NCBI RefSeq assembly: GCF_004298475.1
Contig: NZ_SCRP01000010.1
Coordinates: 62,001 to 126,000, forward strand
Origin: Paraburkholderia sp.
GTDB taxonomy: Bacteria > Pseudomonadota > Gammaproteobacteria > Burkholderiales > Burkholderiaceae
Direction of reading: 5' to 3'
Length of the DNA: 64,000 nt
Position numbers and translations under genes: made by a program. The notes below the pieces were generated by a model, which had not been told where the DNA came from, made no database searches, and saw only the letters and a list, made by a program, of their open reading frames with translations. This document shows positions 6,901-15,214 of the stretch, piece after piece. How positions within the stretch are numbered: position 1 is the stretch's first letter; each line of letters begins with the position of its first letter.

Positions 6901-9900
6901 ATGTCCGATATCGCCGCTTCGTCGCAGTCTCCGTCCCCCGTCGCACTCGTCAAGCCGGGCCAGCGCTATGCCTTCGACGGCACGCACGGCTCGTCCGATG
7001 CGCTCCTGATCGCCCGGTACCGCGAAGCGTCGCGCACGAGCGCCCCGCTCGTCGCCGTGATCTGCGCCAGCGCCGTCGACGCGCAGCGGCTCGCCCAGGA
7101 AATCCCGTTCTTCGCACCCGAGGCGCGCGTGCGCCTCCTGCCCGACTGGGAGACGCTGCCTTACGACACGTTTTCGCCGCACCAGGATCTCGTCTCCGAG
7201 CGGCTCGCCACGCTGCACGATCTCGGCGAAGGCCGCTGTGACATCCTGCTCGTCCCGGCCACGACCGCGCTCTACCGCATGCCCCCGGCGTCGTTCCTCG
7301 CGGGCTATACGTTCTCGTTCGCGCAGGGCGAGCGGCTCGACGAGGCCAGGCTCAAATCGCAATTGACGCTGGCCGGCTACGAGCACGTGAGCCAGGTCGT
7401 GCGCCCCGGCGAATACTGCGTGCGCGGCTCGCTGATCGACCTGTTCCCGATGGGCTCGACGCTCCCGTACCGTCTCGACCTGTTCGACGACCAGGTCGAT
7501 TCGATCCGCGCCTTCGATCCGGACAGCCAGCGCAGCCTCTATCCGGTGAAGGACGTGCGGATGCTGCCGGGCCGCGAGTTCCCGTTCGACGAGGCCTCGC
7601 GCACCGCATTTCGCAGCCGCTGGCGCGAGGTGTTCGAAGGCGACCCGAGCCGCGCGACGATCTACAAGGACATCGGCAACGGTGTGCCGTCGGCGGGCAT
7701 CGAGTATTACCTGCCGCTCTTCTTCGAAGAGACCGCAACGCTGTTCCACTATCTGCCCGCCAACGCGCAGCTCGTGTTTTCGGGCGATCTGGACACGTCG
7801 ATCCGCCGCTTCTGCGCCGACACGAAGCAGCGCTACAACTTCCTGTCGCACGACCGCGAGCGGCCGATTCTGGAGCCGCAGCGCCTCTTCCTCACGGAAG
7901 ACGATTTCTTCACGCTCGCCAAGCCGTTCGCGCGCCTCGCGCTGCCGGCGGCCAGTTCGGGCGGCTGGGCAAACGCGCTGCCGAACCTTGCGATCAATCG
8001 CCACGCAGACGATCCGCTCGCCGCGCTGCGCGGCTATCTCGACACGACGAAAAACCGCGTGCTGTTCGCGGTGGAATCCGCGGGCCGCCGCGAGACGATC
8101 GCGCAACTGCTCGCGGAGAACCGTCTGCGGCCTGCCTCGGCGGACAGCTTCGAGGATTGGCTCACCTCCGAAGAGCGCTTCGTGCTGGGCGTCGCGCCGC
8201 TCTCGACCGGCTTCGCGCTGGCGAACGAAGGGCTCGCCATCGTCACTGAATCCGAGTTGTACGGGCCGCTCGCGCGCCGCGCCGGACGTCGTCGCCAGGA
8301 ACAGGCGAGCAACGTCGATTCGATGGTGCGCGACCTGTCCGAGCTGAAGGTAGGCGATCCGGTCGTGCACGCGCAGCACGGCATCGGCCGCTATCACGGT
8401 CTCGTGACGATGGATCTCGGCGAAGGCGATACGGAATTCCTGCACCTCGAATACGCGAGCAGCAGCAAGCTTTATGTGCCCGTGTCGCAACTGCACGTGA
8501 TTTCGCGCTACAGCGGCGCCGATCCGGATAACGCGCCGCTGCACGCACTGGGCTCGGGCCAGTGGGAAAAGGCGCGCCGCAAGGCTGCGCAGCAGATCCG
8601 CGACACCGCCGCCGAACTGCTGAACCTCTACGCGCGGCGCGCCGCGCGCGAGGGCCACGCGTTCAAGCTCGAACCGCGCGACTACGTGAAGTTCGCCGAG
8701 AGCTTCGGCTTCGAGGAAACGCCCGATCAGGCGGCGGCCATCGCGGCCGTGATCGGCGACATGACGAGCGGCAAGCCGATGGACCGCCTCGTGTGCGGCG
8801 ACGTGGGCTTCGGCAAGACCGAGGTGGCGCTGCGCGCGGCCTTCATCGCCGTGATGGGCGGCAAGCAGGTGGCGATCCTCTCGCCCACCACGCTGCTCGC
8901 CGAGCAGCACACCCAGACCTTCACCGACCGCTTCGCCGACTGGCCCGTACGCATCGCCGAGCTTTCGCGCTTCAAGACCGGCAAGGAAGTGAACACGGCG
9001 ATCCAGCAGATCAACGACGGCAGCGTCGACGTCGTGATCGGCACGCACAAGCTGCTTTCGTCGGACGTGCAGTTCAAGCGGCTCGGGCTCGTGATCATCG
9101 ACGAGGAACACCGCTTCGGCGTGCGCCAGAAGGAAGCGCTGAAGGCGCTGCGCGCGGAAGTCGACGTGCTCACGCTGACCGCGACGCCGATCCCGCGCAC
9201 GCTCGGCATGGCGCTCGAAGGACTGCGCGATTTTTCCGTGATCGCCACGGCGCCGCAAAAGCGGCTCGCGATCAAGACCTTCGTGCGCCGCGAGGAAGAC
9301 AGCGTGATTCGCGAAGCCATGCTGCGCGAACTGAAGCGCGGCGGCCAGGTTTATTTCCTGCACAACGAAGTCGAGACGATCGAGAACCGCCGCGCGATGC
9401 TCGAAGCACTCGTGCCCGAGGCGCGCATCACGGTCGCGCACGGCCAGATGCACGAGCGCGAACTCGAAGCGGTCATGCGCGACTTCGTGGCCCAGCGCGC
9501 GAACGTGCTGCTGTGCACGACGATCATCGAGACCGGCATCGACGTGCCGACCTCGAACACCATCCTGATCCACCGCTCCGACAAGTTCGGCCTCGCGCAA
9601 TTGCACCAGTTGCGCGGGCGCGTGGGCCGCTCGCATCACCAGGCGTATGCCTACCTCCTCGTGCACGATCCGCAGGGCCTCACGAAACAGGCGCAGCGGC
9701 GTCTCGAAGCGATCCAGCAGATGGAGGAACTCGGCTCGGGTTTCTATCTCGCGATGCACGACCTCGAAATTCGCGGCACCGGCGAAGTGCTCGGCGACAA
9801 ACAGTCGGGCGAGATTCAGGAAATCGGCTTCCAGCTTTACACCGACATGCTCAACGACGCGGTGAAGGCGCTCAAGGAAGGCCGCGAACCGGATCTGACC

Positions 9901-10368
9901 GCGCCGCTCGCCGCGACGACCGAAATCAACCTGCACGCGCCCGCCATCCTGCCCGCCGACTATTGCGGCGACGTGCAGGAGCGCCTGTCGCTCTACAAGC
10001 GGCTCGCGAACTGCGAACACGACGACTCCATCGACGGCATCCAGGAAGAGCTGATCGACCGCTTCGGCAAAATGCCGCCGCAGGCGCACGCGCTCATCGA
10101 AACGCACCGGCTGCGGCTTGCCGCGAAGCCGCTCGGCATCACGAAGATCGACGCGGGCGAGGCGGTGATCGGCCTGCAGTTCGTGCCGAACCCGCCCATC
10201 GACGCGATGCGGATCATCGAAATGGTGCAGAAGCACAAGCACATCAAGCTCGCGGGGCAGGACAAGCTGCGCATCGAAACGCGCAGCCCGGATCTCGCGG
10301 TGCGCGTGGCGACGGTCAAGGAAACGCTGCGCGCGCTCGGCGCGCCCGCGCGGGCGGCGGCGCGCTAG
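6901..10368 (+). CDS. mfd: Transcription-repair coupling factor Mfd
   Basis: A 1155-residue ATP-dependent translocase that removes RNA polymerase stalled at lesions and recruits UvrA. The start MSDIAASSQ at 6901 gives the normal family length; the open frame upstream is untranslated leader. Order of domains: UvrB-like N-terminal modules (about 1-350), a non-conserved linker, the CarD-like RNA polymerase interaction domain (VGDPVVHAQHGIGRYHG, about residue 490), then the RecG-like motor with Walker A GDVGFGKTE (near 633), the DEEH box (near 734), TATPIPRTLGMAL and the helicase C segment with QLRGRVGRS, ending in the C-terminal TRCF domain. It is monocistronic and divergent from ispD. Confidence 0.97.
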   Translation: MSDIAASSQSPSPVALVKPGQRYAFDGTHGSSDALLIARYREASRTSAPLVAVICASAVDAQRLAQEIPFFAPEARVRLLPDWETLPYDTFSPHQDLVSERLATLHDLGEGRCDILLVPATTALYRMPPASFLAGYTFSFAQGERLDEARLKSQLTLAGYEHVSQVVRPGEYCVRGSLIDLFPMGSTLPYRLDLFDDQVDSIRAFDPDSQRSLYPVKDVRMLPGREFPFDEASRTAFRSRWREVFEGDPSRATIYKDIGNGVPSAGIEYYLPLFFEETATLFHYLPANAQLVFSGDLDTSIRRFCADTKQRYNFLSHDRERPILEPQRLFLTEDDFFTLAKPFARLALPAASSGGWANALPNLAINRHADDPLAALRGYLDTTKNRVLFAVESAGRRETIAQLLAENRLRPASADSFEDWLTSEERFVLGVAPLSTGFALANEGLAIVTESELYGPLARRAGRRRQEQASNVDSMVRDLSELKVGDPVVHAQHGIGRYHGLVTMDLGEGDTEFLHLEYASSSKLYVPVSQLHVISRYSGADPDNAPLHALGSGQWEKARRKAAQQIRDTAAELLNLYARRAAREGHAFKLEPRDYVKFAESFGFEETPDQAAAIAAVIGDMTSGKPMDRLVCGDVGFGKTEVALRAAFIAVMGGKQVAILSPTTLLAEQHTQTFTDRFADWPVRIAELSRFKTGKEVNTAIQQINDGSVDVVIGTHKLLSSDVQFKRLGLVIIDEEHRFGVRQKEALKALRAEVDVLTLTATPIPRTLGMALEGLRDFSVIATAPQKRLAIKTFVRREEDSVIREAMLRELKRGGQVYFLHNEVETIENRRAMLEALVPEARITVAHGQMHERELEAVMRDFVAQRANVLLCTTIIETGIDVPTSNTILIHRSDKFGLAQLHQLRGRVGRSHHQAYAYLLVHDPQGLTKQAQRRLEAIQQMEELGSGFYLAMHDLEIRGTGEVLGDKQSGEIQEIGFQLYTDMLNDAVKALKEGREPDLTAPLAATTEINLHAPAILPADYCGDVQERLSLYKRLANCEHDDSIDGIQEELIDRFGKMPPQAHALIETHRLRLAAKPLGITKIDAGEAVIGLQFVPNPPIDAMRIIEMVQKHKHIKLAGQDKLRIETRSPDLAVRVATVKETLRALGAPARAAAR

Positions 10369-10766
10369 AACGCAGGCGAAGCGCGTCTCTACCCGCACCA
10401 TCCGCACTACCCGCGCTGCGCGCGCGGGTGGCTCGCGGGTGGCTTTGTGTGCGCCGCACAAACCCGCTCGCGCGAATCGTCCGGTTATTTGCAGCAGCAC
10501 AGAACCGTGCGCGTTCGCGGCTTTGGCCCGAACGATCTTTTTAGGTAAGATTGACATCACCAGCCCGCTGGAGTCACGTCATGTCCGTCGCCGCCGAATC
10601 GGCGCAAGCCCCGCAGCACCCCCTTCCTTCCGCGGCTTTTTTCGCTGTTTCATCCATCTCGCCCGCCCCACTCGCCCTACGCGAACGCTGCCTGCGCAAG
10701 CGCTTGCCCGGCCTGTCCCGCGAAGCGCAGCCGCAGTAACGCGGCGCCCACCACTCCTCACGCACC
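10369..10766. other. mfd to dehydratase spacer
   Basis: About 400 bases. A GC-rich hairpin-forming stretch (CCCGCG near 10411 with the run to 10430) follows mfd but has no T-tract. A perfect TTGACA hexamer sits at 10551-10556 without a good -10 partner. A 52-codon ORF with a ribosome site lies at 10581-10739 and is listed separately. Confidence 0.4.
10581..10739 (+). CDS. Possible 52-residue small protein upstream of the dehydratase gene
   Basis: The ATG is preceded by GCTGGAG at an eight-base spacing, the ORF ends 27 bases before the dehydratase start, and its third positions are mostly G or C. The peptide has an alanine/proline-rich first half and a basic second half (RERCLRKRLPGLSRE). I recognise no family. 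It might be a true small protein, a leader translated ahead of the downstream gene, or chance. Confidence 0.3.
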   Translation: MSVAAESAQAPQHPLPSAAFFAVSSISPAPLALRERCLRKRLPGLSREAQPQ

Positions 10767-11777
10767 ATGTCCACAGGCATACCGCTACCGACCGATCGCA
10801 CGATCGACGGCGAAGCAATCCCCTCACTCGACGACATCGCCTCGCAGCACTTCACGCTTACGCCGTGGGTGCTGCGCACGCCGGTGTTCGACCGCCACGA
10901 CTTTTTTTTGCTGGAAGGCACGCTGATCAACTTCAAGTTCGAGCTGCTGCAGGCCAGCGGCAGCTTCAAGGTGCGCGGCGCGTTCACGCATCTGCTCGCG
11001 CTCGACGCCACGCAGCGCAGCGCGGGCGTCACCTGCGTCTCGGGCGGCAATCACGCGATTGCCGTGTCGTATGCGGCGATGCGGCTCGGCATCAGCGCGA
11101 AGGTCGTGCTGTTTCGCACCGCGAGCGCCGCGCGCATCGCGCAATGCCGGCGCTTCGGCGCCGAAATCCTGGTGGCGAACAGCAGCGCTGAAGCCTTCGA
11201 CATCGTGCGGCGCGTGGAAGCCGAGGAAGGCCGCTATTTCGTGCATCCGTTCAACGGCTACCGCACGGTGCTCGGCACGGCGACGCTCGGCTACGAATGG
11301 GCGACCCAGGCGCCCGATCTCGACGCCGTGATCCTGCCGATCGGCGGCGGCGGTCTCGCTGCGGGCGTCTCGCTCGCGCTGCGGCTCGCCAATCCGCGCG
11401 TGCACATCTACGGCGTCGAGCCCGAAACCGCCGACGCGATGAGCCGCAGCTTCGCCGCGAACCACACGGTGCACATCAGCCACATGCATTCGATCGCGGA
11501 CTCGCTGATGGCGCCGCACACCGAGCAGTACAGCTACGAGCTGTGCCGCCGTCACGTCGACCGCATCGTCACGGTCTCCGACGACGACCTGCGCGCCTCG
11601 ATGCGCGTGCTCTTCGACGAACTGAAGCTCGCGGTCGAGCCCGCATGCGCGACGGCCACGGCGGGCCTGCTCGGCCCGTTGCGCGACACGGTACGAGGTA
11701 AGCGCGTCGGCATCCTGCTGTGCGGAACCAACACCGACCCGGCGACCCTCAGCGGCCATCTGGCGCGGGCGACTTGA
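10767..11777 (+). CDS. PLP-dependent serine/threonine dehydratase-like enzyme
   Basis: A 336-residue fold-type II pyridoxal phosphate enzyme. Lys68 in GSFKVRGAF is the expected Schiff-base lysine, SGGNHAIAVSYAA binds the substrate carboxylate, and the glycine loop PIGGGGLAAGVSLAL binds the cofactor phosphate. There is no C-terminal ACT regulatory domain, so it resembles the catabolic, short threonine/serine dehydratases rather than biosynthetic IlvA. The start at 10767 matches the conserved N-terminus length. It stands alone between mfd and mscL. Substrate (Thr, Ser or another hydroxy amino acid) is not decidable here. Confidence 0.85.
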   Translation: MSTGIPLPTDRTIDGEAIPSLDDIASQHFTLTPWVLRTPVFDRHDFFLLEGTLINFKFELLQASGSFKVRGAFTHLLALDATQRSAGVTCVSGGNHAIAVSYAAMRLGISAKVVLFRTASAARIAQCRRFGAEILVANSSAEAFDIVRRVEAEEGRYFVHPFNGYRTVLGTATLGYEWATQAPDLDAVILPIGGGGLAAGVSLALRLANPRVHIYGVEPETADAMSRSFAANHTVHISHMHSIADSLMAPHTEQYSYELCRRHVDRIVTVSDDDLRASMRVLFDELKLAVEPACATATAGLLGPLRDTVRGKRVGILLCGTNTDPATLSGHLARAT

Positions 11778-11826
11778 GGGGAATCGAGGGGAATCGAGCG
11801 GTCTTGCGACGCACGCGTCCAGTCGG

Positions 11827-11883
11827 GACGCATAGGCGCGCTCAGGACGCAAAGGCGCACACCGAACGCAAAGGCGCACTTAA
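11827..11883 (+). repeat. Three 19-bp tandem repeats before mscL
   Basis: Three adjacent 19-base units begin at 11827, 11846 and 11865 and share the core ACGCAWAGGCGC. Just upstream, right at the dehydratase stop codon, GAGGGGAATC is repeated twice (11776-11795). Both arrays lie in the 230-base gap before mscL. No function is evident. Confidence 0.7.
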
Positions 11884-12011
11884 CGCATATAAATCTGATG
11901 CACAAGCAGTGAAAGGCCAGGCATTGTCAAATATCTATCGCATTAGGGGCGCGTTCGCTATCATTGCGCATTGAACCGCCGTGTTCCGTCCCTTCCCCGG
12001 AGAGCCTGCCC

Positions 12012-12458
12012 ATGAGCATCATCAAAGAATTCAAGGAATTCGCCGTCAAAGGCAATGTCATGGATCTTGCCGTCGGCGTGATCATCGGCGGTGCATTCTC
12101 GAATATCGTCAATTCGGTCGTGAAGGATCTCATCATGCCGGTCATCGGCGTGGTCACCGGCGGCCTCGACTTCTCGAACAAGTTCATCCGGCTCGGCGAC
12201 ATTCCCGCGAGCTACAAGGGCAATCCGGATTCGTACAAGGATCTGCAGACGGCAGGCGTGGCCGTCTTCGGCTTCGGCTCGTTCATCACCGTGCTGATCA
12301 ACTTCATCATCCTCGCGTTCATCATTTTTCTGATGGTGAAGTTCATCAACAAGCTGCGCAGGCCAGACGAAGCCGCGCCCGCCGAGCCGCCGCCCACGCC
12401 CGAGGACGTGCTGCTGCTGCGCGAGATCCGCGATTCGCTGAAGAACAGTCCGCGCTGA
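12012..12458 (+). CDS. mscL: Large-conductance mechanosensitive channel MscL
   Basis: A 148-residue channel that opens under membrane tension to release osmolytes. The start [15 protein letters not shown] at 12012 has the canonical amphipathic N-terminal helix. TM1 follows with [18 protein letters not shown], a periplasmic loop with the usual Gly/Asp content, and TM2 [19 protein letters not shown]. The C-terminal bundle is charged ([14 protein letters not shown]). The length is typical. It is followed by an intrinsic terminator and converges on the hybrid kinase gene. Confidence 0.97.
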   Translation: MSIIKEFKEFAVKGNVMDLAVGVIIGGAFSNIVNSVVKDLIMPVIGVVTGGLDFSNKFIRLGDIPASYKGNPDSYKDLQTAGVAVFGFGSFITVLINFIILAFIIFLMVKFINKLRRPDEAAPAEPPPTPEDVLLLREIRDSLKNSPR

Positions 12459-12479
12459 AGCCGTCCGGAGACGGCCGCC

Positions 12480-12517
12480 AAAAAAACCGTGCAGGCGTCA
12501 CGCCGCACGGTTTTTTT
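12480..12517. terminator. Bidirectional intrinsic terminator between mscL and the hybrid kinase
   Basis: The stem AAAAAACCGTGC / GCACGGTTTTTTT spans about 12480-12517 and gives a hairpin followed by T-runs on both strands, serving mscL on plus and the signalling cluster on minus. Confidence 0.88.
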
Positions 12518-12566
12518 GTTGCGCTCGCCACAAGATGCGACGCACCGCCGGCGCATTGCGACGAAT

Positions 12567-14546
12567 TCAGGACTCGGGAGGCGCCATCACGCGCGTCGCA
12601 TTCGTCTGCTCGATCAGGCGTTCAAGCTGATCGAAGTTGACCGGCTTCGTGAGATGCGCCGTGAAACCTGCATCGAGGCAGCGCCGCACGTCGTCGTCGG
12701 TGCCGAAGCCCGTGAGCGCAATCGCAGGCGCGTCTGAAATCTGGCGGAACGCGTGGATGAAGTCGACGCCCGTGCCGTCCGGCAGGCCGATGTCGCTCAC
12801 GACGAGATCGAAGCGCGTGCGGCTCGCGAACGCCAGCGCGTCGGCCACGCTCCCCGCCACGGCCACCGCGTGCCCGAGTCCGCGGATCAGTTGCGACATC
12901 ACTTCGGCCGTGTCCTCGTGGTCTTCGATCAGCAGCACGTTGAGCACGCCCGCCTGTTGCGGCCCGGTCTGACGCGCCGGGGCCGCCACTTCGGGCTCCG
13001 GCATCGCGCTCGGCAGCACGATCGTAAATGTCGCCCCGCAATGCGCGCCTGGACTTCTTGCGGCCACGGTGCCGCCGTGCGCCTCGGTCAGCGCCTTCGT
13101 CACCGCGAGCCCGAGCCCGAGACCGCCGAACTGCCGCGTCATGTTGTGGCTACCCTGCTCGAACGCACGAAAGAGCTTGCCGATCTGCTCGGCCGCGATG
13201 CCGATGCCCGTATCCTCCACTTCGATCTGAACGTGCGTGCGCTCGTCGCGCGTGCGCACGTAGATATGGCCGCCGTCCGGCGTGAACTTCGCCGCATTGC
13301 GCACGAGATTCCAGAACATCTGCTGCAGCCGGGCACGGTCGCCGCGCACGTAGTGGTGGCATGCGCGCAGATCGACGTGCACGTCCTGCTGCTTCACCTG
13401 GATCTCGCTGTGAAAGAGTTCCAGCACGGCGTCGATCACTTCGTGCACGTTGACCGTGTCGAGCGCGAGGCTCAGCTTGCCGTTCGCCACGCGGGTGAGG
13501 TCGAGCAGATCGTCGATCAGGCGCGCTTCGAGTTCGATGTTGCGGCGGATCATCAGCACGCCGGCGCGCGCGGCCTCCGGCAACGCATCGATCTGTTCGA
13601 GCAGCCGCGTGCCGGCCAGCACCGGCGTAAGCGGCGTGCGCAGTTCGTGCGAAAGCATGGCGAGAAAGCGATCCTTCGCGCGGTTCGCCTCCTCCGCGTT
13701 CTGGCGCGCCGCCTGCTCGGAGGCGAGCAAACGCTCGCGATCTTCCGCCGATTCGCGCTGCGCGTGCACATCGGTGCAACTGCCGAACCATTTGTTCACG
13801 CCGCCGCGCGGATCGCGCATCGCCACGATGCGCACGTCGAACCAGCGGTACGCGCCGTCGTGACGGCGAATGCGCAGCTCGTGCCGGTAGTCGGTCGCAC
13901 CGCTGCCCACGGCCTTCTGCCACGTGAGGCGGATTTCTTCGCGGTCCTCGGGATGGACGGCGTCGAGCCATTCGAGCGCGGGCGACTGACGCGTATCGAA
14001 CCCGGTGTATTCGAGCCACTGTTTCGAGAGGAAGTCACAGGTGCCGTCGGCGCGGCAGGTGAGCACGAGGTGCGGCAGCGCCTCTGAGAGCGTGCGGTAG
14101 TGCTCCTCGCGGTCGCGCAGCAGCAGCGATTCGTCCGAGGCGCGCTGCAGGGCGACCTGCGCCAGCACACGGGCGACCGCCTCGGGCAGATAGTCGAGAT
14201 AGTCGCCGGATTTCGGCACGACATCCGAGACGCCCGCGCGCAGCGCTGCGATGACGCGCGACTCGTCGGTAAAGCCGGTCACGAGGATCGCCGGCACACG
14301 CACGTTCTGCGCGCGCAGACGGCGGAAAAAATCGAGTCCGGTCTCCGCGCCGTCGAGCTGATAATCGAGCACGAGCACGTCGGGTGTGCGCGAGGTGAGC
14401 AGCGCGCTCGCCTCGCCCACGCTCGTGCAGGTGTCGACGCGCGCGCCCGCGCGTGCAAGCGACTTGCGGGCAAGCCGCAGGATGCCGTCGTCGTCGTCGA
14501 CGACCAGCACATGCGCGCCTGCCAACAGGGTTCCGTCGTCATTCAT
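12567..14546 (-). CDS. Hybrid sensor histidine kinase (REC-PAS-HisKA-HATPase-REC)
   Basis: A 659-residue soluble protein with no membrane segment. Order: receiver 1 (about 10-125, VLVLDYQLDGAETG), a coiled linker, PAS domain (about 150-270, with EWLDAVHPEDREEI and a PAC-like end), HisKA with His300 in AMLSHELRTPLTPV, HATPase (NLVRNAAKFT, DTGIGI, GLGLGLAVTK) and receiver 2 (about 535-655, LVVSDIGLPDGTG). The start at 14546 follows AGGAGG. An N-terminal receiver ahead of a PAS-kinase suggests that it is the second relay in a pathway fed by the membrane kinase and the stand-alone receiver encoded just upstream. The output is unknown because no DNA-binding or enzymatic effector domain is present. 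Confidence 0.88.
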   Translation of the reverse strand: MNDDGTLLAGAHVLVVDDDDGILRLARKSLARAGARVDTCTSVGEASALLTSRTPDVLVLDYQLDGAETGLDFFRRLRAQNVRVPAILVTGFTDESRVIAALRAGVSDVVPKSGDYLDYLPEAVARVLAQVALQRASDESLLLRDREEHYRTLSEALPHLVLTCRADGTCDFLSKQWLEYTGFDTRQSPALEWLDAVHPEDREEIRLTWQKAVGSGATDYRHELRIRRHDGAYRWFDVRIVAMRDPRGGVNKWFGSCTDVHAQRESAEDRERLLASEQAARQNAEEANRAKDRFLAMLSHELRTPLTPVLAGTRLLEQIDALPEAARAGVLMIRRNIELEARLIDDLLDLTRVANGKLSLALDTVNVHEVIDAVLELFHSEIQVKQQDVHVDLRACHHYVRGDRARLQQMFWNLVRNAAKFTPDGGHIYVRTRDERTHVQIEVEDTGIGIAAEQIGKLFRAFEQGSHNMTRQFGGLGLGLAVTKALTEAHGGTVAARSPGAHCGATFTIVLPSAMPEPEVAAPARQTGPQQAGVLNVLLIEDHEDTAEVMSQLIRGLGHAVAVAGSVADALAFASRTRFDLVVSDIGLPDGTGVDFIHAFRQISDAPAIALTGFGTDDDVRRCLDAGFTAHLTKPVNFDQLERLIEQTNATRVMAPPES

Positions 14547-14636
14547 GCGCGAAGCGTGCCTCCTGGCCACGGTGTGCATTACGGGATGATCGGAGTGAGT
14601 GCGATACGCTTCACCCGCGCGCTTCAGGGGCGCACA

Positions 14637-15128
14637 TCACGGGCGCGCAAACCGGTGCGCGGCCGGCAGCTTCACGACCTGCAGGAAAAACCCGAGCCGC
14701 CGCACAGCTTCGATGAAAGCGTCGTATTCGACCGGCTTCGTGATGTACACGTTACAGCCCAGTTCGTAGCAGCGCTCGATTTCCCGCGGATCGTCGGTCG
14801 TGGTCAGCACGATCACCGGCACGGAAGCCGTGGCCGGATCGGCCTTTAGACGGCGCAGCACTTCGAAACCGTCGACGCGCGGCATGCGCAGGTCCAGCAA
14901 CACGACGAAATTCGCGAGATCGTCGCGCGATGGAACGCCGGGCACGCCGGACGCGCCGCCCGCTTCGGCGCCGGGCGCCCCGAAGAAGTAATCGAGCGCC
15001 TGCTGACCGTCCGAAAAGCGCACGAAGCCGTTCGAGACGCCGGAGCGCCGCAAATTGCGCTCGACGAGCGTCGCATGGCCGTCGTCGTCCTCGATCAACA
15101 CGATGCTGACCCGTTCCCCGTCTGTCAT
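14637..15128 (-). CDS. Single-domain response regulator (Rcp1-like receiver)
   Basis: A 163-residue stand-alone receiver. The acidic pair EDDD (13-16) and phosphoacceptor Asp79 in FVVLLDLRMPRVDG are present, with VLTTTDDPREIERCYELGCNVYITKPV, a motif shared with cyanobacterial Rcp1-type regulators that pair with phytochrome-like kinases. A 20-residue Gly/Ala/Pro loop (about 50-70) is inserted before the phosphorylation strand. It is the middle gene of a three-gene minus-strand cluster and probably shuttles phosphoryl groups between the two kinases. Confidence 0.85.
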   Translation of the reverse strand: MTDGERVSIVLIEDDDGHATLVERNLRRSGVSNGFVRFSDGQQALDYFFGAPGAEAGGASGVPGVPSRDDLANFVVLLDLRMPRVDGFEVLRRLKADPATASVPVIVLTTTDDPREIERCYELGCNVYITKPVEYDAFIEAVRRLGFFLQVVKLPAAHRFARP

Positions 15129-15214
15129 GTCATGCCTCCAACGGATACCGGCATTCGATCGCGCACACCGGGTACGCCCCGCTTCTTTACCGCTGCTTCA
15201 CCACTTCTCCGCAA

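Noticed and set aside
6745..10560. Very long minus-strand open frame (1271 codons) opposite mfd
   Set aside because: Antisense shadow of a certain gene. High GC leaves few stop codons; the translation is low-complexity Arg/Ala/Glu/His with no known domain.
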